52,817 nucleotides of DNA, taken from assembly GCF_008831285.2 (NCBI RefSeq), contig NW_022204524.1, positions 1 to 52,817 on the forward strand, written 5' to 3'. Of the stretch, positions 22,705-33,961 are shown in pieces; within the stretch, counting starts at the first letter, position 1; the number at the start of each line of letters is the position of its first letter. The notes beneath the pieces were generated by a model that saw only the letters and a list, made by a program, of their open reading frames with translations, did no database searches and was not told the origin of the DNA. Position numbers and translations under genes: made by a program. The stretch is from Nymphaea colorata. Taxonomy: Eukaryota; Streptophyta; Magnoliopsida; Nymphaeales; Nymphaeaceae.

Positions 22705-23815
22705 ATGATAAAAGAAAAGGAATACGAGCTGCAAATAAAGGAGTTTTAAGTAAAATTCCAGAAAAGTTTTCTTAAGATCATTCACCTCTATCCAGCTCTC
22801 AATGACACATTTGTCTTCCTTGGCATGTACTCAACAGGCAAAGACATTCTTGTACACTGTGATAAAAATGGAACCATCCTGTACGAATACAAATTCAGTC
22901 ATGCGGTTGACAGCCTCGGAATGGTATAGCTTCACAAGGTGACAGTACTTGAGCCAAGAAAAAACCAAATACATATCTTCAATTTATAGACACATCAAAA
23001 GAGCTAACTGAGCTTTCAATTATGTTTGAGTAGAGTGATCAAAGTGACATCATAACCTTTTCCCAAACAAAATTGATCTGTGTCGTTTAGAATGGAAGAT
23101 ATAACGATAACAGATTCAAAGTCACCTATTTCAACAGCAGCATCCAGCCATAAAGCCAGCCCATAGCAGTCTATGAATCTGATAGTGAGTGGACGTATGA
23201 ATTTGTCATCAGGAAAGGTAACGAAAATTCGATGGTTTTATGGTACAAGCCCAGACAAGATGAGCAATTTTAGCTAAAATAATTTCATTTGGAGGAAGTA
23301 AATCCCAAGTTCAATCACTATACAAGTCCTAACGCCTTGGGGCAAGCGTATGGAAAGTAGAAGCTGCAAGCAGCAATATCAAGAGCTTGGTAAATAAACA
23401 AATCAGAGTTTTGCTTAGTTTGTGTAACAGAGAAAGGCAACTACAATCATGAAGCAAATGAAATCATCAATAACAACTATATCTGGAACGTTTCAACTAA
23501 CACATTCGGTAAACCAAGTTCACTTTCAACCCACAATACAGCGATTTTCTCATTGACACATTTTCCATTGGAAGATTCTCAGTTTTTCATACATTTTCCT
23601 TCCATAATGGAAATGCAGAAATATCCCCAATCTATTATGTCAACAACAATGAATAAAAGTTGATACCAATTCAAAGAGAATGGTCCTGCACTTATTTGAC
23701 AAAATATTCTTTCCCAAGCTATAAGCCATAACTTTATGTTCAAAACGAATACGAGAATGGAAATGTGGAGTCTTTCAAGATGAAGATTATTCAGTTCGTT
23801 GAAAAACCAGAGTGA
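22705..23815 (+). CDS. Hypothetical beta-rich protein
   Basis: Starts MIKEKEYELQIKEFEVKF, 60 bp after RPA1 on the same strand. It has repeated beta-strand-like stretches with aromatic residues (DTFVFLGMYSTGKDILVHCD, SIGRFSVFHTFSFHNGN) and no membrane segment. Two missing bases give 371 codons, ending at TGA 23813-23815. I do not recognise the family; a beta-propeller or C2-like fold is possible. Confidence 0.5.
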
Positions 23816-23919
23816 TAGTGTATGAATTGATTTAGTTTACTTATTTTGGAAAAAAGACGATATAAATCAATCATTGTTGTAACTTATTGCAAAAAGCTAT
23901 AAGATGATAGGTTTAATTT

Positions 23920-25651
23920 TCATTGAGATTTGCTTTTAATAGTAAGTCTTGTAATTAATCCCAAGATTTTTCCTTTTTACAACGTTTAACCTGAGTTATT
24001 TTATATGATCTCCATTTTTTCTTTCCTGAGCTGCTATTTTAAATTTTAGATATGCTATCTATCTTATCTTGTTTGTTCGTTATGATCAGTAGCTAAGAAG
24101 CTATACCGATAGCATGATGAAAACTTCATATTGAGCTCTTTAGCGCTGTCGATAACTGACTTTTTGGCATCGTTGTTTGAACTCTTTATGCTTTGGCCTA
24201 ATACGAGTATCAGTCTGAGTATTTTAGTTATTTTTTGCGAATTAATGCCTCCTAAAGGTACTTAATTTAGTATTTGTCTTCATCTAATCTCTCAGAAGGT
24301 TATTTCTCTTTTAGACCTATGAGTCAAAATTAATCTCTATGACCATTTGTCTCAAATCTTCGAGAATCGCTTTCAATTAAATGGCTACTTTAAGTCCTTT
24401 GTGATTCTATTCTTTAAAACTTTCCTTTAGCCTAGTTTCCTCCTTGTCTAATACTTGATACATAGCAAATATATCTTGCTGCAAATTATTCCATCTTGGT
24501 TAACATCCCAAAATCTAAAGGAAGAGACTGCCCATACTCGAGGACTTGAAGTCACTATATTCTCAACAGCGGTCTTGTATTATTCTAACTTTAATTCATC
24601 ATAAAGCTTAGCACTGATCTAAAAGAAGTTGAGATAAAGATTTGAAAGAGGAGGGTATGTTTGGTTCGTATTGTTAAGGTAGTCAAGAAAGCTTTCCTTT
24701 ATAAAATACGTTTTAGCTAAAGAAAATTTGGATTTTTAGAGCGAAGCATTATTTCTCAGTTAAAAAGTTCGATTATCCATAGATCTTTGTATGCTTGAAA
24801 TGAAGCTTTCGTTATTATTTTGGAAATCTTTGCTTATATAAGAGTTGTTAGGAAGGCTTGGCAGTTTTTCATTTCTTTGTCTGATCGGCTGGCAGAATAG
24901 ATCCCAAATGCCTTAAACAATGTCAAACTTTTATACTTAAACTCGATTGGGGCTCTTCCTAACTTGTGGGTTTGAAGATACTAGATTATTTTTAACTTTT
25001 TAGAGCTTATCTATCAGCTATTTTTTATTATTGAGAGGGCTTAACCGAACCTATTTTCTTCCTAAGTTTTGTGCTTTGTTTGATTGCTATAATTAGTCCT
25101 CAATTGCACTAATAAAGCTGTTGGCAGGATACTTTTCGAAGTCATATGAATGATTTCGATCAACTCTGCTTCCATAGAGTGAGTTTTTACTTGCTAAATT
25201 TGTTCTATTTACTCTGCTCCTTTGCGAGTTCATTAAAGCCGATTCTTATATGTTACTTCCGATTGAATTGCGATGAGATAATCTATTTTTCAAGCCTTTT
25301 TCACCTGATTTATCCCCTCCATTGTTATATCTCTCATGAACCTTTTTTTCGATGGTCGTACGAAGTTCATTTATGCGGTGCTTGTTATTTTCACGTATGG
25401 CAGGAGTGCTCTTCATCGCATCCTCATCGATACTTACATCTTTTAAATCGGTTAAGGTGGACACTGGAGGTGTGAAGTTGTATTTTCTCGGATTGTAAAA
25501 CTTGGTATAATTGATGAAATTGCCGAAAAGCCTTTCCTTGATGAATGATTTCAGATTCGCTCCAAGGAGAGTTTCCTATTATTTTACTTATGACATCTTT
25601 ACTGGCGGATTTGAGTATGCAGGTCACCATGTGAGGCGAAAGCCGAAACAT
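23920..25651 (-). CDS. EF-hand protein with long polar N-terminal region
   Basis: A stretch of about 400 codons reads without a break, Ser/Asn/Lys-rich with TAA/TAG Glu throughout. It includes a folded part (SFLDYLNNTNQTYPPLSNLY, AKLYDELKLEEYKTAVENIV) and an EF-hand loop DVNQDGIICSKD followed by IFAMYQVLD. A coiled-coil/basic tail ends at TGA 23920-23922. Two single-base breaks, one inside the EF-hand region, bring 1732 nt to 578 codons. Probably a Ca2+-responsive protein; exact function unknown. Confidence 0.55.
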
Positions 25652-25805
25652 ACCCCTCTGGCTTATTTTTCAAGTGCATTATGCTAATTTTATTTAAGAT
25701 TATCTCATATAAAAATACTAACCTTACCTCAAAAGATAATTAGACCAAAGCTGTCCTTTAAAGCAAGAAGAAGAAATATACTTAAAATACTATTACTTTC
25801 AGATA

Positions 25806-26632
25806 TCAAATCTCCGAAATTTTTCCTTTGTGCTTCGGTAACATTGAAATGAGGATCTCTCGTCTTGCTTTCTTGGCTTATTCAGCAAAGTCAGCCTTGC
25901 ATTGGTGGTTTTAAGGCAAGCGATGAGCGTTACAGTATTCGTGGTCACAGTGGTTGCAATAGGTTCCAAGCAGGCCAGTTTTTCTCTTGCAAACACTGCA
26001 TTTCCCTTTGATTTCCTAAGCCTTTCCCATGAATTCTTCGAAAGTTCTCTTCTTCGGCTGAATCTATTCATCTTTTAGTGATTATATTCCTGTTTGACCC
26101 TTACAACTCTTTTCTTTTTAGCCACAACAATATGTATCTTGCTGTTTCTTTCTTACTAAGTTGTGTTGGATACGTCTATTCCATGATTTAATGGAGCTAT
26201 TTTGGGTAAAGCTCTGTTTCTTGAAATGTTGTTTTCGCTCTAATCTTCGTTTCTCGATAAATCTTCGTTTTTTCGTTGATGCTTTCTTTTCTGTGCATTT
26301 AATAGACAGATGAATCTTCGCTCTTCTCGTTTTCGTCGAAGTTACGGCTCTCGTATCTCTTAATAGATGGTTTTCTAGGTGCTTCTATCAATTATTTATA
26401 GCGTAAAACGGTCATCTCTTGGGACATGCGTTTCGTTGGTGTGAAAATTTCGCCTCATCTTAGCCTTTTGGTTCGGGATCTTGTTACTTTCTTCAGTCTG
26501 GGGTTTGGTCTCATTCAGGCAGCTGGAGCAGAGGGTCTCATAATTGTTGTTTTCGTGTCTTACGTTGCATTTGACGCATGGGACTTCTTCGCTTTTTTTG
26601 CTTCCTTCGTTATTTTCCAGGGCTTCGCTCAT
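25806..26632 (-). CDS. A20-like/AN1 zinc-finger protein (ZFAND/SAP type)
   Basis: The N-terminal CX2C...CX2C finger (PCVKCNVRHENNNYETLCSSC) resembles A20. The C-terminal AN1 finger is complete: CSVCKRKTGLLG, CNHCDHEYC, then HRLPENHQC, with TAA at the Glu of LPENH. ZFAND/SAP proteins bind ubiquitin and act in proteotoxic stress. Between the fingers lies an unusually long, very charged spacer of about 150 residues (RREERRF, SRNEDESEN). One missing base near 26040 gives exactly 276 codons. Confidence 0.72.
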
Positions 26633-26914
26633 AAACTTCACGAAAATTCTCAGAAAGATTACTTATTAATAATTTATAAAATGATGCGCATTTTTAAAGA
26701 CTATGCTTTTGGAAATATATCATCTGTATATATCTGCTGCTAATATCCTCCTCCCGCCAAATTTTATCAACCATTTTCAAAAATTAATCTTGGGAAATAA
26801 AATTTAGCCGTCCATATCTGGGAAAAATTATCATGAAATATACCTGGCAAAGTTACTAAGTATATTGAATAAACTGTAGAAGATAGTATTAAATTATTCA
26901 AAGACATATATTTA

Positions 26915-27626
26915 TCATTCTCTTTAATTTTTTTAATTTTGCTTAGAATTCGTATTCTAAATCAAAATCCTATTTATGTGCAGCTCAATCCAGTAGAAAT
27001 TCTTTTGGATTTTCCAAATGATGTGATTCACCCTTCGTGAGTAATTGAACTTGTTTTCCTCAGCTTCGATTTCCTTCAATTTTTCACTGATGATCTTTCA
27101 TAGTTGAGTGAAGTGTATTTGGTCCTGTATATCACGACAGGACAGACGCATGCAATGAATCCACTCACGCAAAGCAAGACAACCGAACAATCGAAAATTG
27201 CATCAGATACTCCCTTGTCACTAATTTAGGAATAGACAATGACCGTCATGAGTATCAATGCTAGTCCTGAGAAAAAGATGGAAATCTTCAAAAGGATCGA
27301 GATGAGTCTATAAAAAGGCTCGTTTTCTTGGTTTGATTTGTTTATTAACTATTTCTCTATGACTTTGTTTGCTAAGTACATTAAACGTACCTTTTCTGAT
27401 GAAGCCATTGAACTCTTTTTCCGTAATGACTCCTTTTAAGTATTTTTAGTTCACGTTGTACTGGTTGGTCTTGAATCCGTATGTCTTCGTGAGACAAGGG
27501 ATCACGATGAGGGATTCATTGGTGGTTGGTATTTGTTTTTGTTGATTAGATCCTATACTTGTCAGGCCGTGGTAGAAACTATTCCTTTATCTAGTCGTTG
27601 ATGTCCTTGTGGGAATTTCTAAACAT
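26915..27626 (-). CDS. Erf4/Golgin-A7/CHIC-like membrane protein
   Basis: A domain starting SLIVIPCLTKTYGFKTNQYN, with EFNGFIRKANKVIEKELI, resembles the Erf4/GCP16/CHIC superfamily. Two adjacent hydrophobic segments follow (LISILLKISIFFSGLALIL; CSVVLLCVSGFIACVCPVVI), then a coiled segment ending FYWIELHINRILIE. Erf4 and GCP16 are obligate partners of DHHC palmitoyltransferases; CHIC proteins are themselves palmitoylated. A 19-nt intron at 27372-27390 interrupts the domain. 712 minus 19 is exactly 231 codons, with two cancelling frame changes. The similarity is judged by eye only. Confidence 0.45.
27372..27390 (-). other. 19-nt intron
   Basis: On the minus strand: GTACGTTTAATGTACTTAG. Removal converts FIRK|G into FIRKANKVIEKE and brings the two hydrophobic segments into frame. 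Confidence 0.7.
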
Positions 27627-27694
27627 GCTTCTTAAATTTTATAATAGAAGTTCAGGGCTTAAATCGAATTTAGAATCTTCTTTTAGTTGATATA

Positions 27695-28701
27695 ATGAAG
27701 AATACATAGGTTATAACGCTTGTGATTGCTCAAGTCTTTAATTATGCCTCAAATACGATAGAGTATTTTAGGAAAGGAACTTAGGAAATCTTTGAGAAAA
27801 TAACTCAAATAAAAAGATAACACGAAAATTGATGATGCCTAATGTTTTAAATATCTGCTGTTCGATTATTTTATTCAAGCATATTATATGAAGGACTTAA
27901 ACTACGAAGAAGAACTTATCCGCTAAGTGGCTGGGACAGCATCGAATAAAATCTATCATACAGTGAAATATACATCAAACGACTCCAGCAGCAAATAGCT
28001 AAAGTAGTGAATTCCAAGCTCCCAACCTCTCCAAACCTTCCCAATAGAACACATGTAAGGAACAAGTCAAAGGAATATTTTTCAACAAAGATAAGCAACG
28101 GGCACCTCAAGAGGACAAAGAGTTTCTCCAGCAATACATAAAGCGTTAAAATGCCGGCGAGTCTGGAGCACAAAGCAGCTTCATCCAAAACAATTCACCT
28201 GAGGAAAGGAGCAAATACCAAACCGAAATGCTAAAATCTGCCAGCTAGAAGCATCAGCATCACAAAACAACCCAAATTCTCATCGATGCCACCAAAACGC
28301 CAGAGGAAGGAGGCAATCTTCTCGAAAAATATATACTTTTTTCTGGAATAAACAAACAAAAGAGCAAAAAAAGAAGATTTTTTGTAAAGATAAATTCAAA
28401 AGATGGTGAAGAAAAAAACAGTAAAGACATCAGCCTTTCCTCCAGGAAGCAAATAAAACTTATATAGAAAGTCAATTTATAAAAAATGGATCAATCAAGT
28501 TTTTAGAGGCCGGAGATGTGCAACGCCCTCAAAAAAGGCCTAAAGTTTCCTTTATTTTATCGATAATTACACTCCAACGATAGATGTTTCCGCAAGGATA
28601 AAAATAAATCCACTAGTAACTTAAGGCAAAAAATGGAGTTAAAATTTTCTGACGAGTTTACAGATGACAGCATCTTTTAGACGAAATTCATAAGAGCTTG
28701 A
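27695..28701 (+). CDS. Hypothetical charged protein
   Basis: Begins MKNTEVITLVIAQVFNYASN. It continues KIDDAECFKYLLFDYFIQAY, with TAA as Glu, then a Lys/Ser/Thr-rich stretch and a clean C-terminal 180 codons (KYQTEMLKSASEKHQHH ... SDEFTDDSIFETKFIRA). Three or more frame breaks lie in the first half. Its stop is 6 bp from the stop of the HTH gene on the other strand. No family recognised. Confidence 0.5.
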
Positions 28702-28707
28702 TAATTT

Positions 28708-29541
28708 TCATAATTATATATACATCATCAAAAGGAAAACTATGAATTATTTGATTCGAGTTGAGGAACTTCTGGACTTTGATCTCATTGCCTCAGCTTA
28801 GTAGAGGAAGTTTTTGTTGAGAATCCAGCAATGCACAACTTTCTATCGATTTTGAGGTAATCAGCAACTTGAGCCATCGTTGCTTCTCCATTCTGGATGC
28901 TTTCTACGAATCTTAGCTTCTCAGAGGTGGTGAAATCTTCATGGCGTTTTGGACGAGCTTATTATGCTGGGCCTTGCCTTGCTGGATAGTTCAAGTTTTT
29001 CTCAATGTTCTTCAGTCTTTCGTTGATTTAGTATAGTTGATCGCTGAGAATTTCCTTAGTTGATTGGATTACTTATCCAGTATATCTTTCGAAATATTTC
29101 TTGACTATCTTCTTGCAACTATGGTTGTCGAATGTAATCTCTATTTTAGACTTCGGGTTGTCCTCGCTGCTAGCCTATGGGCTCAGTTTCTTTAAGGTGA
29201 CTTGCAAAGTTTTTTGGTTTGTCAATACTTTTAATTTAATTTGTTTGTATTATCAATTTGACGCATTTTATTTTACAGTAGCTTGGCATTATTTGTATAT
29301 AAGCCTTAGGCATTCTTTTGGTTATGGTTTCTTTGGATTTCGTTTTGGCAAACATATGAATTTGTTTGATGAATTTGGTTTATATTCGCTTTGCATTAAT
29401 TTTTCTTAGATTCAATCGCCATAATGACATTCTTCACAAACTCATCAGAAAGTTATTCTCTTCGTCCATTTTCTCCCAATCCATCTCCGAACAATTGATT
29501 AAAAATTGTCCTGATAGATCTTTCTATAATATTCCCTTCAT
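28708..29541 (-). CDS. Second transposase-type HTH protein
   Basis: The C-terminal half is well supported: KSKIEITFDNHSCKKIVKKY, a coiled segment (EILSDQLYEINERLKNIEKN), then RPKRHEDFTTSEKLRFVESI and QNGEATMAQVADYLKIDRKL, an HTH like those of pogo/Tc1-type or psq factors. The first part (29267-29541) contains SDEFVKNVIMAIESKK, which looks like a second small HTH, but the frame is broken there. The interval is exactly 278 codons. No catalytic DDE domain is seen. It may be a transcription factor or domesticated transposase. Confidence 0.42.
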
Positions 29542-29570
29542 GGAATTGGTTACCAATTGATGCATGATTG

Positions 29571-30484
29571 TCATAGATAGGCATAAAAGAAAGAATGTTA
29601 GTCTAATATGAAGAAATCAAATGTCCTTGCCTCTGCATAGTTCGTAAAGATCTTATCGTAAAAGTAATAAACAGTACTTCCGGTCAAACTTTGAAGCCAT
29701 GTCATATTCCATCCCAAAAAGATGCCCCGCATTCCTTCTCTACTCCATATGCTCTTCAAGCAATTAATCATTCCTTTGTATTTCCCTTCGAGGTGATTAT
29801 CCTTCGTCGACGGTATCTCCAGGGTATGCGAAGGTGATGCCTAAAAACATGGCAAAATATGCATAGCACCAGCGTACGAATGGATCCTAAGTTTTCACTT
29901 TAATGAATCGTATATTCCGAAATAAGTGCCCCTAAACAATAAAAGTCCAAGTAGGAAAATATGTGCACCCTTATATACTCCTCTCAATCCATTTTTTCTA
30001 ACAGTTTTGGTAAACTGATGCCAAATGCCAATCCCGCTATTATCGATCCTGTTCGACAGTTGCTGCCTGACAAACTAGAGGGGGTATAGTGTAAAAGATA
30101 CGATGAGTGCTGAACTGATGCCTATGGTTGAATTAATGTAGAAGTTTTGCTGTGCAGTGTATTTATGATGGTAATGGAAAGTTTTGTGAAACATTTCTTT
30201 GATCCAAAAGATAAGAGTCTCACTGGGTACAATCCTTAAATGTTTGACAAGTTTCCCTTCCAAAAGGCTTTGATTCCTTCTTCCTTTTTAATCCTTTTGG
30301 AGCAGTCAAGCAAGCTTTTATACCTCTATTTCACGAATCCTTGCTCCATAAGTTCGGGCATCACTTGAACTCTAAAGCGAATTAGATCAAGCGGGTTAGC
30401 GAGGGTGACTGAACCTGCGATGAAGGCCCATGAGATTAGAGATGTCTTTACCCTTTGAAGCGTAAAACTTTCGGAAGAGGGCAT
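29571..30484 (-). CDS. Mitochondrial carrier (SLC25), ADP/ATP-translocase-like
   Basis: Three carrier repeats are visible, with signatures PLDLIRFRVQ, PLEFVRQQLS (Glu from TAG) and YPGDTV-RRR. SLLDCSKRIKKEEGIKAFWKGNL, GLRGVYKGAH and GKYKGMINCLKSIWSREG are the standard matrix-helix segments. FRGTYFGIYDSLK and GDTV followed by Arg residues resemble the ADP/ATP carrier, which has RRRMMM there, so nucleotide exchange is plausible but not proven. A single missing base interrupts the Arg run. The start ATG overlaps, head to head, an ATG on the other strand. Confidence 0.8.
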
Positions 30485-30719
30485 GTTAAAAATATATCTG
30501 GTAAAGAATAAACTTATTTAGTTTTAATACCGGAAATAAAGCTACTGGTAAAAATTTCCAATCATTTATGATGTCCATCATTCAAATATTGATCAATATG
30601 CTTTGAAAAAAGTGGAAGAGTATATTTCCTTCCTAAATGGCAAGAAGACTATTAAATATGAAGTTTTCCTTCACTATTTGGTTATCATTAAGCAAGACAC
30701 AACACTAAAGTTTTTTTGA
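30483..30719 (+). CDS. Possible small protein, 78 residues
   Basis: An unbroken frame from ATG 30483 (MLKIYLVKNKLIEFEYRKES) to TGA 30717-30719, with six reassigned Glu codons. Its composition is protein-like (ALKKVEEYISFLNGKKTIKY). It starts one base from the start of the mitochondrial carrier on the opposite strand, which leaves no room for a promoter between them. A random frame of this length is not rare when only TGA stops, so this is weak. Confidence 0.28.
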
Positions 30720-30977
30720 TCAAAATATTAAATTTTTTGAGTTAAATCTATGTATTAAGCTTTTTACCCAACAACAATGGACTCTAACAAAGGATTGATT
30801 GATTATCCCTTCATTCCTCCGAAAATTTATCCAAGTGTTCGGTTTCCATTCGTTGCTTTAGCTTTAATATTCTTTTTGCTTTGTTAAGGTTCATATTTTC
30901 TTGACTATTTATAGGAAGAAACAAATAAAGTTTGGTGATTTTCAAAATTTGATTTAATTGATGGTATAATTATTGCT

Positions 30978-32763
30978 ATGATTGAGAGTAGTAAATTGTC
31001 TAAGCGTGACCAAAAAAATAATAAAATTTTGCAAAAAGAAGTCAATGACCTGCATCGAGTACCCTTTTTAATATCCTTAAGGACGTCGAAGCAGTCAATC
31101 GTCGATTCGCCGCAAATAATAACGAGGAAGATTCAGATAATTAGCTTGTGTATGGGATTGGATATATAGTGACAAAAAGGGCAAGAAGTGGTGGACTAGG
31201 ATTGATTAGCGGTATTTTCTCTAAATCAGCTTGCAGAAGAGCTTAGAATTTCGCGAGACCACAACCTCGAACCGTATACTCTAATAATCGCCCAAATAAT
31301 CATCAACACTATCAGCTTACCCGCAGGAGAGGATAATCAGCGACTACGACCTCTTCACAGAGCCATAATTAATACATGTATTGTACAAATCACCCTCCAC
31401 TCCCTTCTATGCACTCACCAGCTATTAACTATAACAAGCCATACCCAGCTACGCGGACCAGAGAAAAGAAATGGAGGCCTAATCTCGATTCAAAATTATA
31501 CCGAATAATCCGAACGTGGAAATGATCAATTGTAACTAAAGGAAATTAAATTATCATTGATAGGTATCAATGATGACATGGGGTTTTGCAGATTAGTGGA
31601 GGATTATAAAAAAACCATTCAGTTGTTCCCAAGTAAGAATGAAATCTAGCGGGATATCTTGCTGTGGAGCCAATAATTGCACTCCGTTAATCGGCAAAAC
31701 AATCTGGGATGGGATAGACTCATCAAGGCAATTAAAAGATAAACAAAATATGTTCCACCTTAGCAAGCAGAGATCTAGAGGATAAAGGAATATTTAATGT
31801 GGGTGACAGTCCTTAAATATTTTGAGCACGGGCATTCCGACAAGACCATGGAGATGCTTTCATCTTAATTTAAAATTAAAAATTGCTAAGACCGGCAAAA
31901 AGTAATGACACTAACAGTAAAAAGCTATTCGAAACTGATTGCAAAATTTGCTTCTGCAGCTTCAATAACTAATCAAATCAAGTCCTCTATTGCGATGCCT
32001 GCAAACTAGCTTTCATCTTGCCTGCTATGGACTTCAAGAGATCCCCAAAGAAGAATCTATTATTGCGATAGATGCAGATATCAAAAGCAAAATAATTTCA
32101 TAAAAAAAGCTGCCTGCCAGCTTTGCAACAAGACCAATTTTCCGATTAAGCAAATGGACGCCCATTTTTATCATGTGACTTGCCTTTTGCTCTTGAATTT
32201 GGGTATAAAATTGTCTACTTAGCTTAAATAAGGACGGTACTTTGGCCCTTAAGGATGAACTAAGCCACGAAAAGATCATGCAAATGGTAGTCGAGAACGA
32301 AGTACATCAAAAAGAATGCCAATTTTGCCCAAAATTATCAGGATTTCGCTTAAAATGCTCCTACCCCTATTGCAATAACTGCTCACATCCGATATGCGCC
32401 TATATCAACGGATGCAAGTACAACATCAAGCGGGATAAAAAGAACATTAACCTTGAAGTTAGCTACCAATGCAAGTAGTCATTTGCTTATCTAGTGCCCA
32501 CGATAAGAGAGAGATTGGGTGCAGCAGACCTACATAAGAAGGTATATGTGTAACCTTCGAGGCGTTTCCTTTAAAAGCCTTCCATAATTCCGAGTAGTAT
32601 ACCAAACTAGCTCCAACACAGTAAATACCTACCTATATAGGCACGAGTTCAACACCGCCAGCAAGAGATGGCAATTCAGCAGGATCCTGGCGAAGACTCG
32701 TTTTATAAAGCAGCAGATGCAACGGAAGGAGAGCAAGAGCTACCAGAGCAGCTAAAAGTTTGA
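30978..32763 (+). CDS. PHD plus extended-PHD (BRPF/JADE/AF10-type) protein
   Basis: The C-terminal half has a PHD finger: CKICFCSFNNESNQVLYCDA, then CKLAFHLACYG and YYCDRCRYQK. A Zn-knuckle and extended PHD follow: ACQLCNKTNFPI, HFYHVTC, ECQFCPKLSG, CSYPYCNNCSHPICAY. This PHD-knuckle-PHD order is found in BRPF/JADE subunits of histone acetyltransferase complexes and in AF10/AF17. The N-terminal 230 residues are polar, with a segment DDMGFCRLVEDYKKTIQLF resembling an EPL1-like region. The tail is Gln/Glu-rich. Several breaks lie between 31050 and 32230; the terminal 170 codons are clean. Confidence 0.68.
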
Positions 32764-32863
32764 TACATAATCTGGGAAAATACTTGAAAAATATAAAAAA
32801 CCTAAATGATAACTAATCCTACTTTATTTATATATTGATTGCTAGGCAATTTGATCAAACATA

Positions 32864-33639
32864 TCAGTGCAACACACTAAAATTTAGAGGAACCAAGGCT
32901 ACCTTTTGGTCCAGTTGAGCAGTAATGTCATTCACCTCGCCTCTCAGGATGAAACTTCTAAACGCTTGATAATCGGCTTTCTTTTTTAATACATATCTAC
33001 ATCTGCACCACCTGCGATGGTGTTGAAGATCTGTGAGGATTTTTCATTCAATACTGATATTTTGGATGCATTCCAACTCTCAATGTCCTTTATCTTCACT
33101 CCGTAATTTTTAGAATCGGCATCCTCCGAGAGCAACCTGAAAGCTGCCTTCCAGCTTTCCTCGATGAATTGCATATATTCTTTGCGAGAGATGATGTTGT
33201 CGCCGTCCTTGTCATAGGCTCGGAATGTATCTACTTCCAAAAATGAATACAGTTGATGGCGTTTTAGCGATCGCTGATGATTTCTGTGATGCCCTTGATG
33301 AACTCTGTTTCGTATATGCTGCCAGTATTATTCTTTATCGCTTTTGGTATACCTTGTCGAAGATGTAAAAGAGCCTATCTGCGAGAGGAGTGTCTCTGAG
33401 TCGCTTGAAACCTAAAGCTTCGAGTATGGAGAGCGCCTGGTTGAACTTGTCTTTGGAGAGCATGCCATTTTGCGAGCAATTTCTGAATGCTTATTTGATG
33501 ATTTGCAGCATCTGTTCGTTTTCTTTTTGCTGGTTTTGCTTGGCATTGTTATTGGTCGGCGTGTTGTTGCCGGTGTTGGGACTGTTGGGGTCTAAATCTG
33601 AATGGGGATACCTATGACTTGACTGTTCTTGGCACCCAT
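32864..33639 (-). CDS. N-myristoylated EF-hand Ca2+-binding protein
   Basis: Starts MGAKNSQVIG, a myristoylation motif, then an Asn/Pro/Gln-rich linker. Helices follow (EQMLQIIKEAFRNCSQNGML, KFNQALSILEALGF, LFYIFDK) and a canonical EF-hand AYDKDGDNIISRKEYMQFIE near the middle. The architecture resembles calcineurin-B-like/NCS proteins, with mostly degenerate hands. Four frame breaks are needed, including one just before the EF-hand. It is convergent with the extended-PHD gene (100 bp between stops) and divergent from p32. Confidence 0.6.
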
Positions 33640-33961
33640 TAAATCTATCTCTGAATATAAGATTATGATATTCTGGATCATCTTAAATCTAATAGAAAAC
33701 CAACATAATAATTAGCAGGTAATCTTGAGTAAAGATGGAGAAGTTATTAATGGGCTAGAAGATATGATGAATGAGGAGAAAAAGACACCAAGAATGCATA
33801 TCTATATGTTCATTGTATGGAGCTCTGAAGGTGGGAAAGATATACCCTAACTTTCCTTTCAAAAATGCTCAAGATATGATAATCGTTTGAGACTATACTA
33901 TTTGTATATTGCCTAATATCAGCGATTTTCAACATTCGATATTTAATAATTTTTAATTCAG
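33640..33961. other. Divergent promoter region with an in-frame extension of p32
   Basis: 322 bp between divergent starts. The p32 frame is open upstream to an ATG at 33665, 99 codons before the annotated start, and contains a protein-like stretch (DGEVINGLEDMMNEEKK). The mitochondrial presequence begins at 33962, so the upstream frame may be a separate small exon or gene, or chance. Confidence 0.25.

Noticed and set aside
22705-23815. C2 or beta-propeller assignment for the beta-rich protein
   Set aside because: No Ca2+-binding Asp pattern and no repeating WD/Kelch signature; left as hypothetical.
29101-29409. 102-codon hydrophobic plus-strand ORF
   Set aside because: Antisense of the second HTH gene; its hydrophobicity mirrors Lys/Asn-rich codons.
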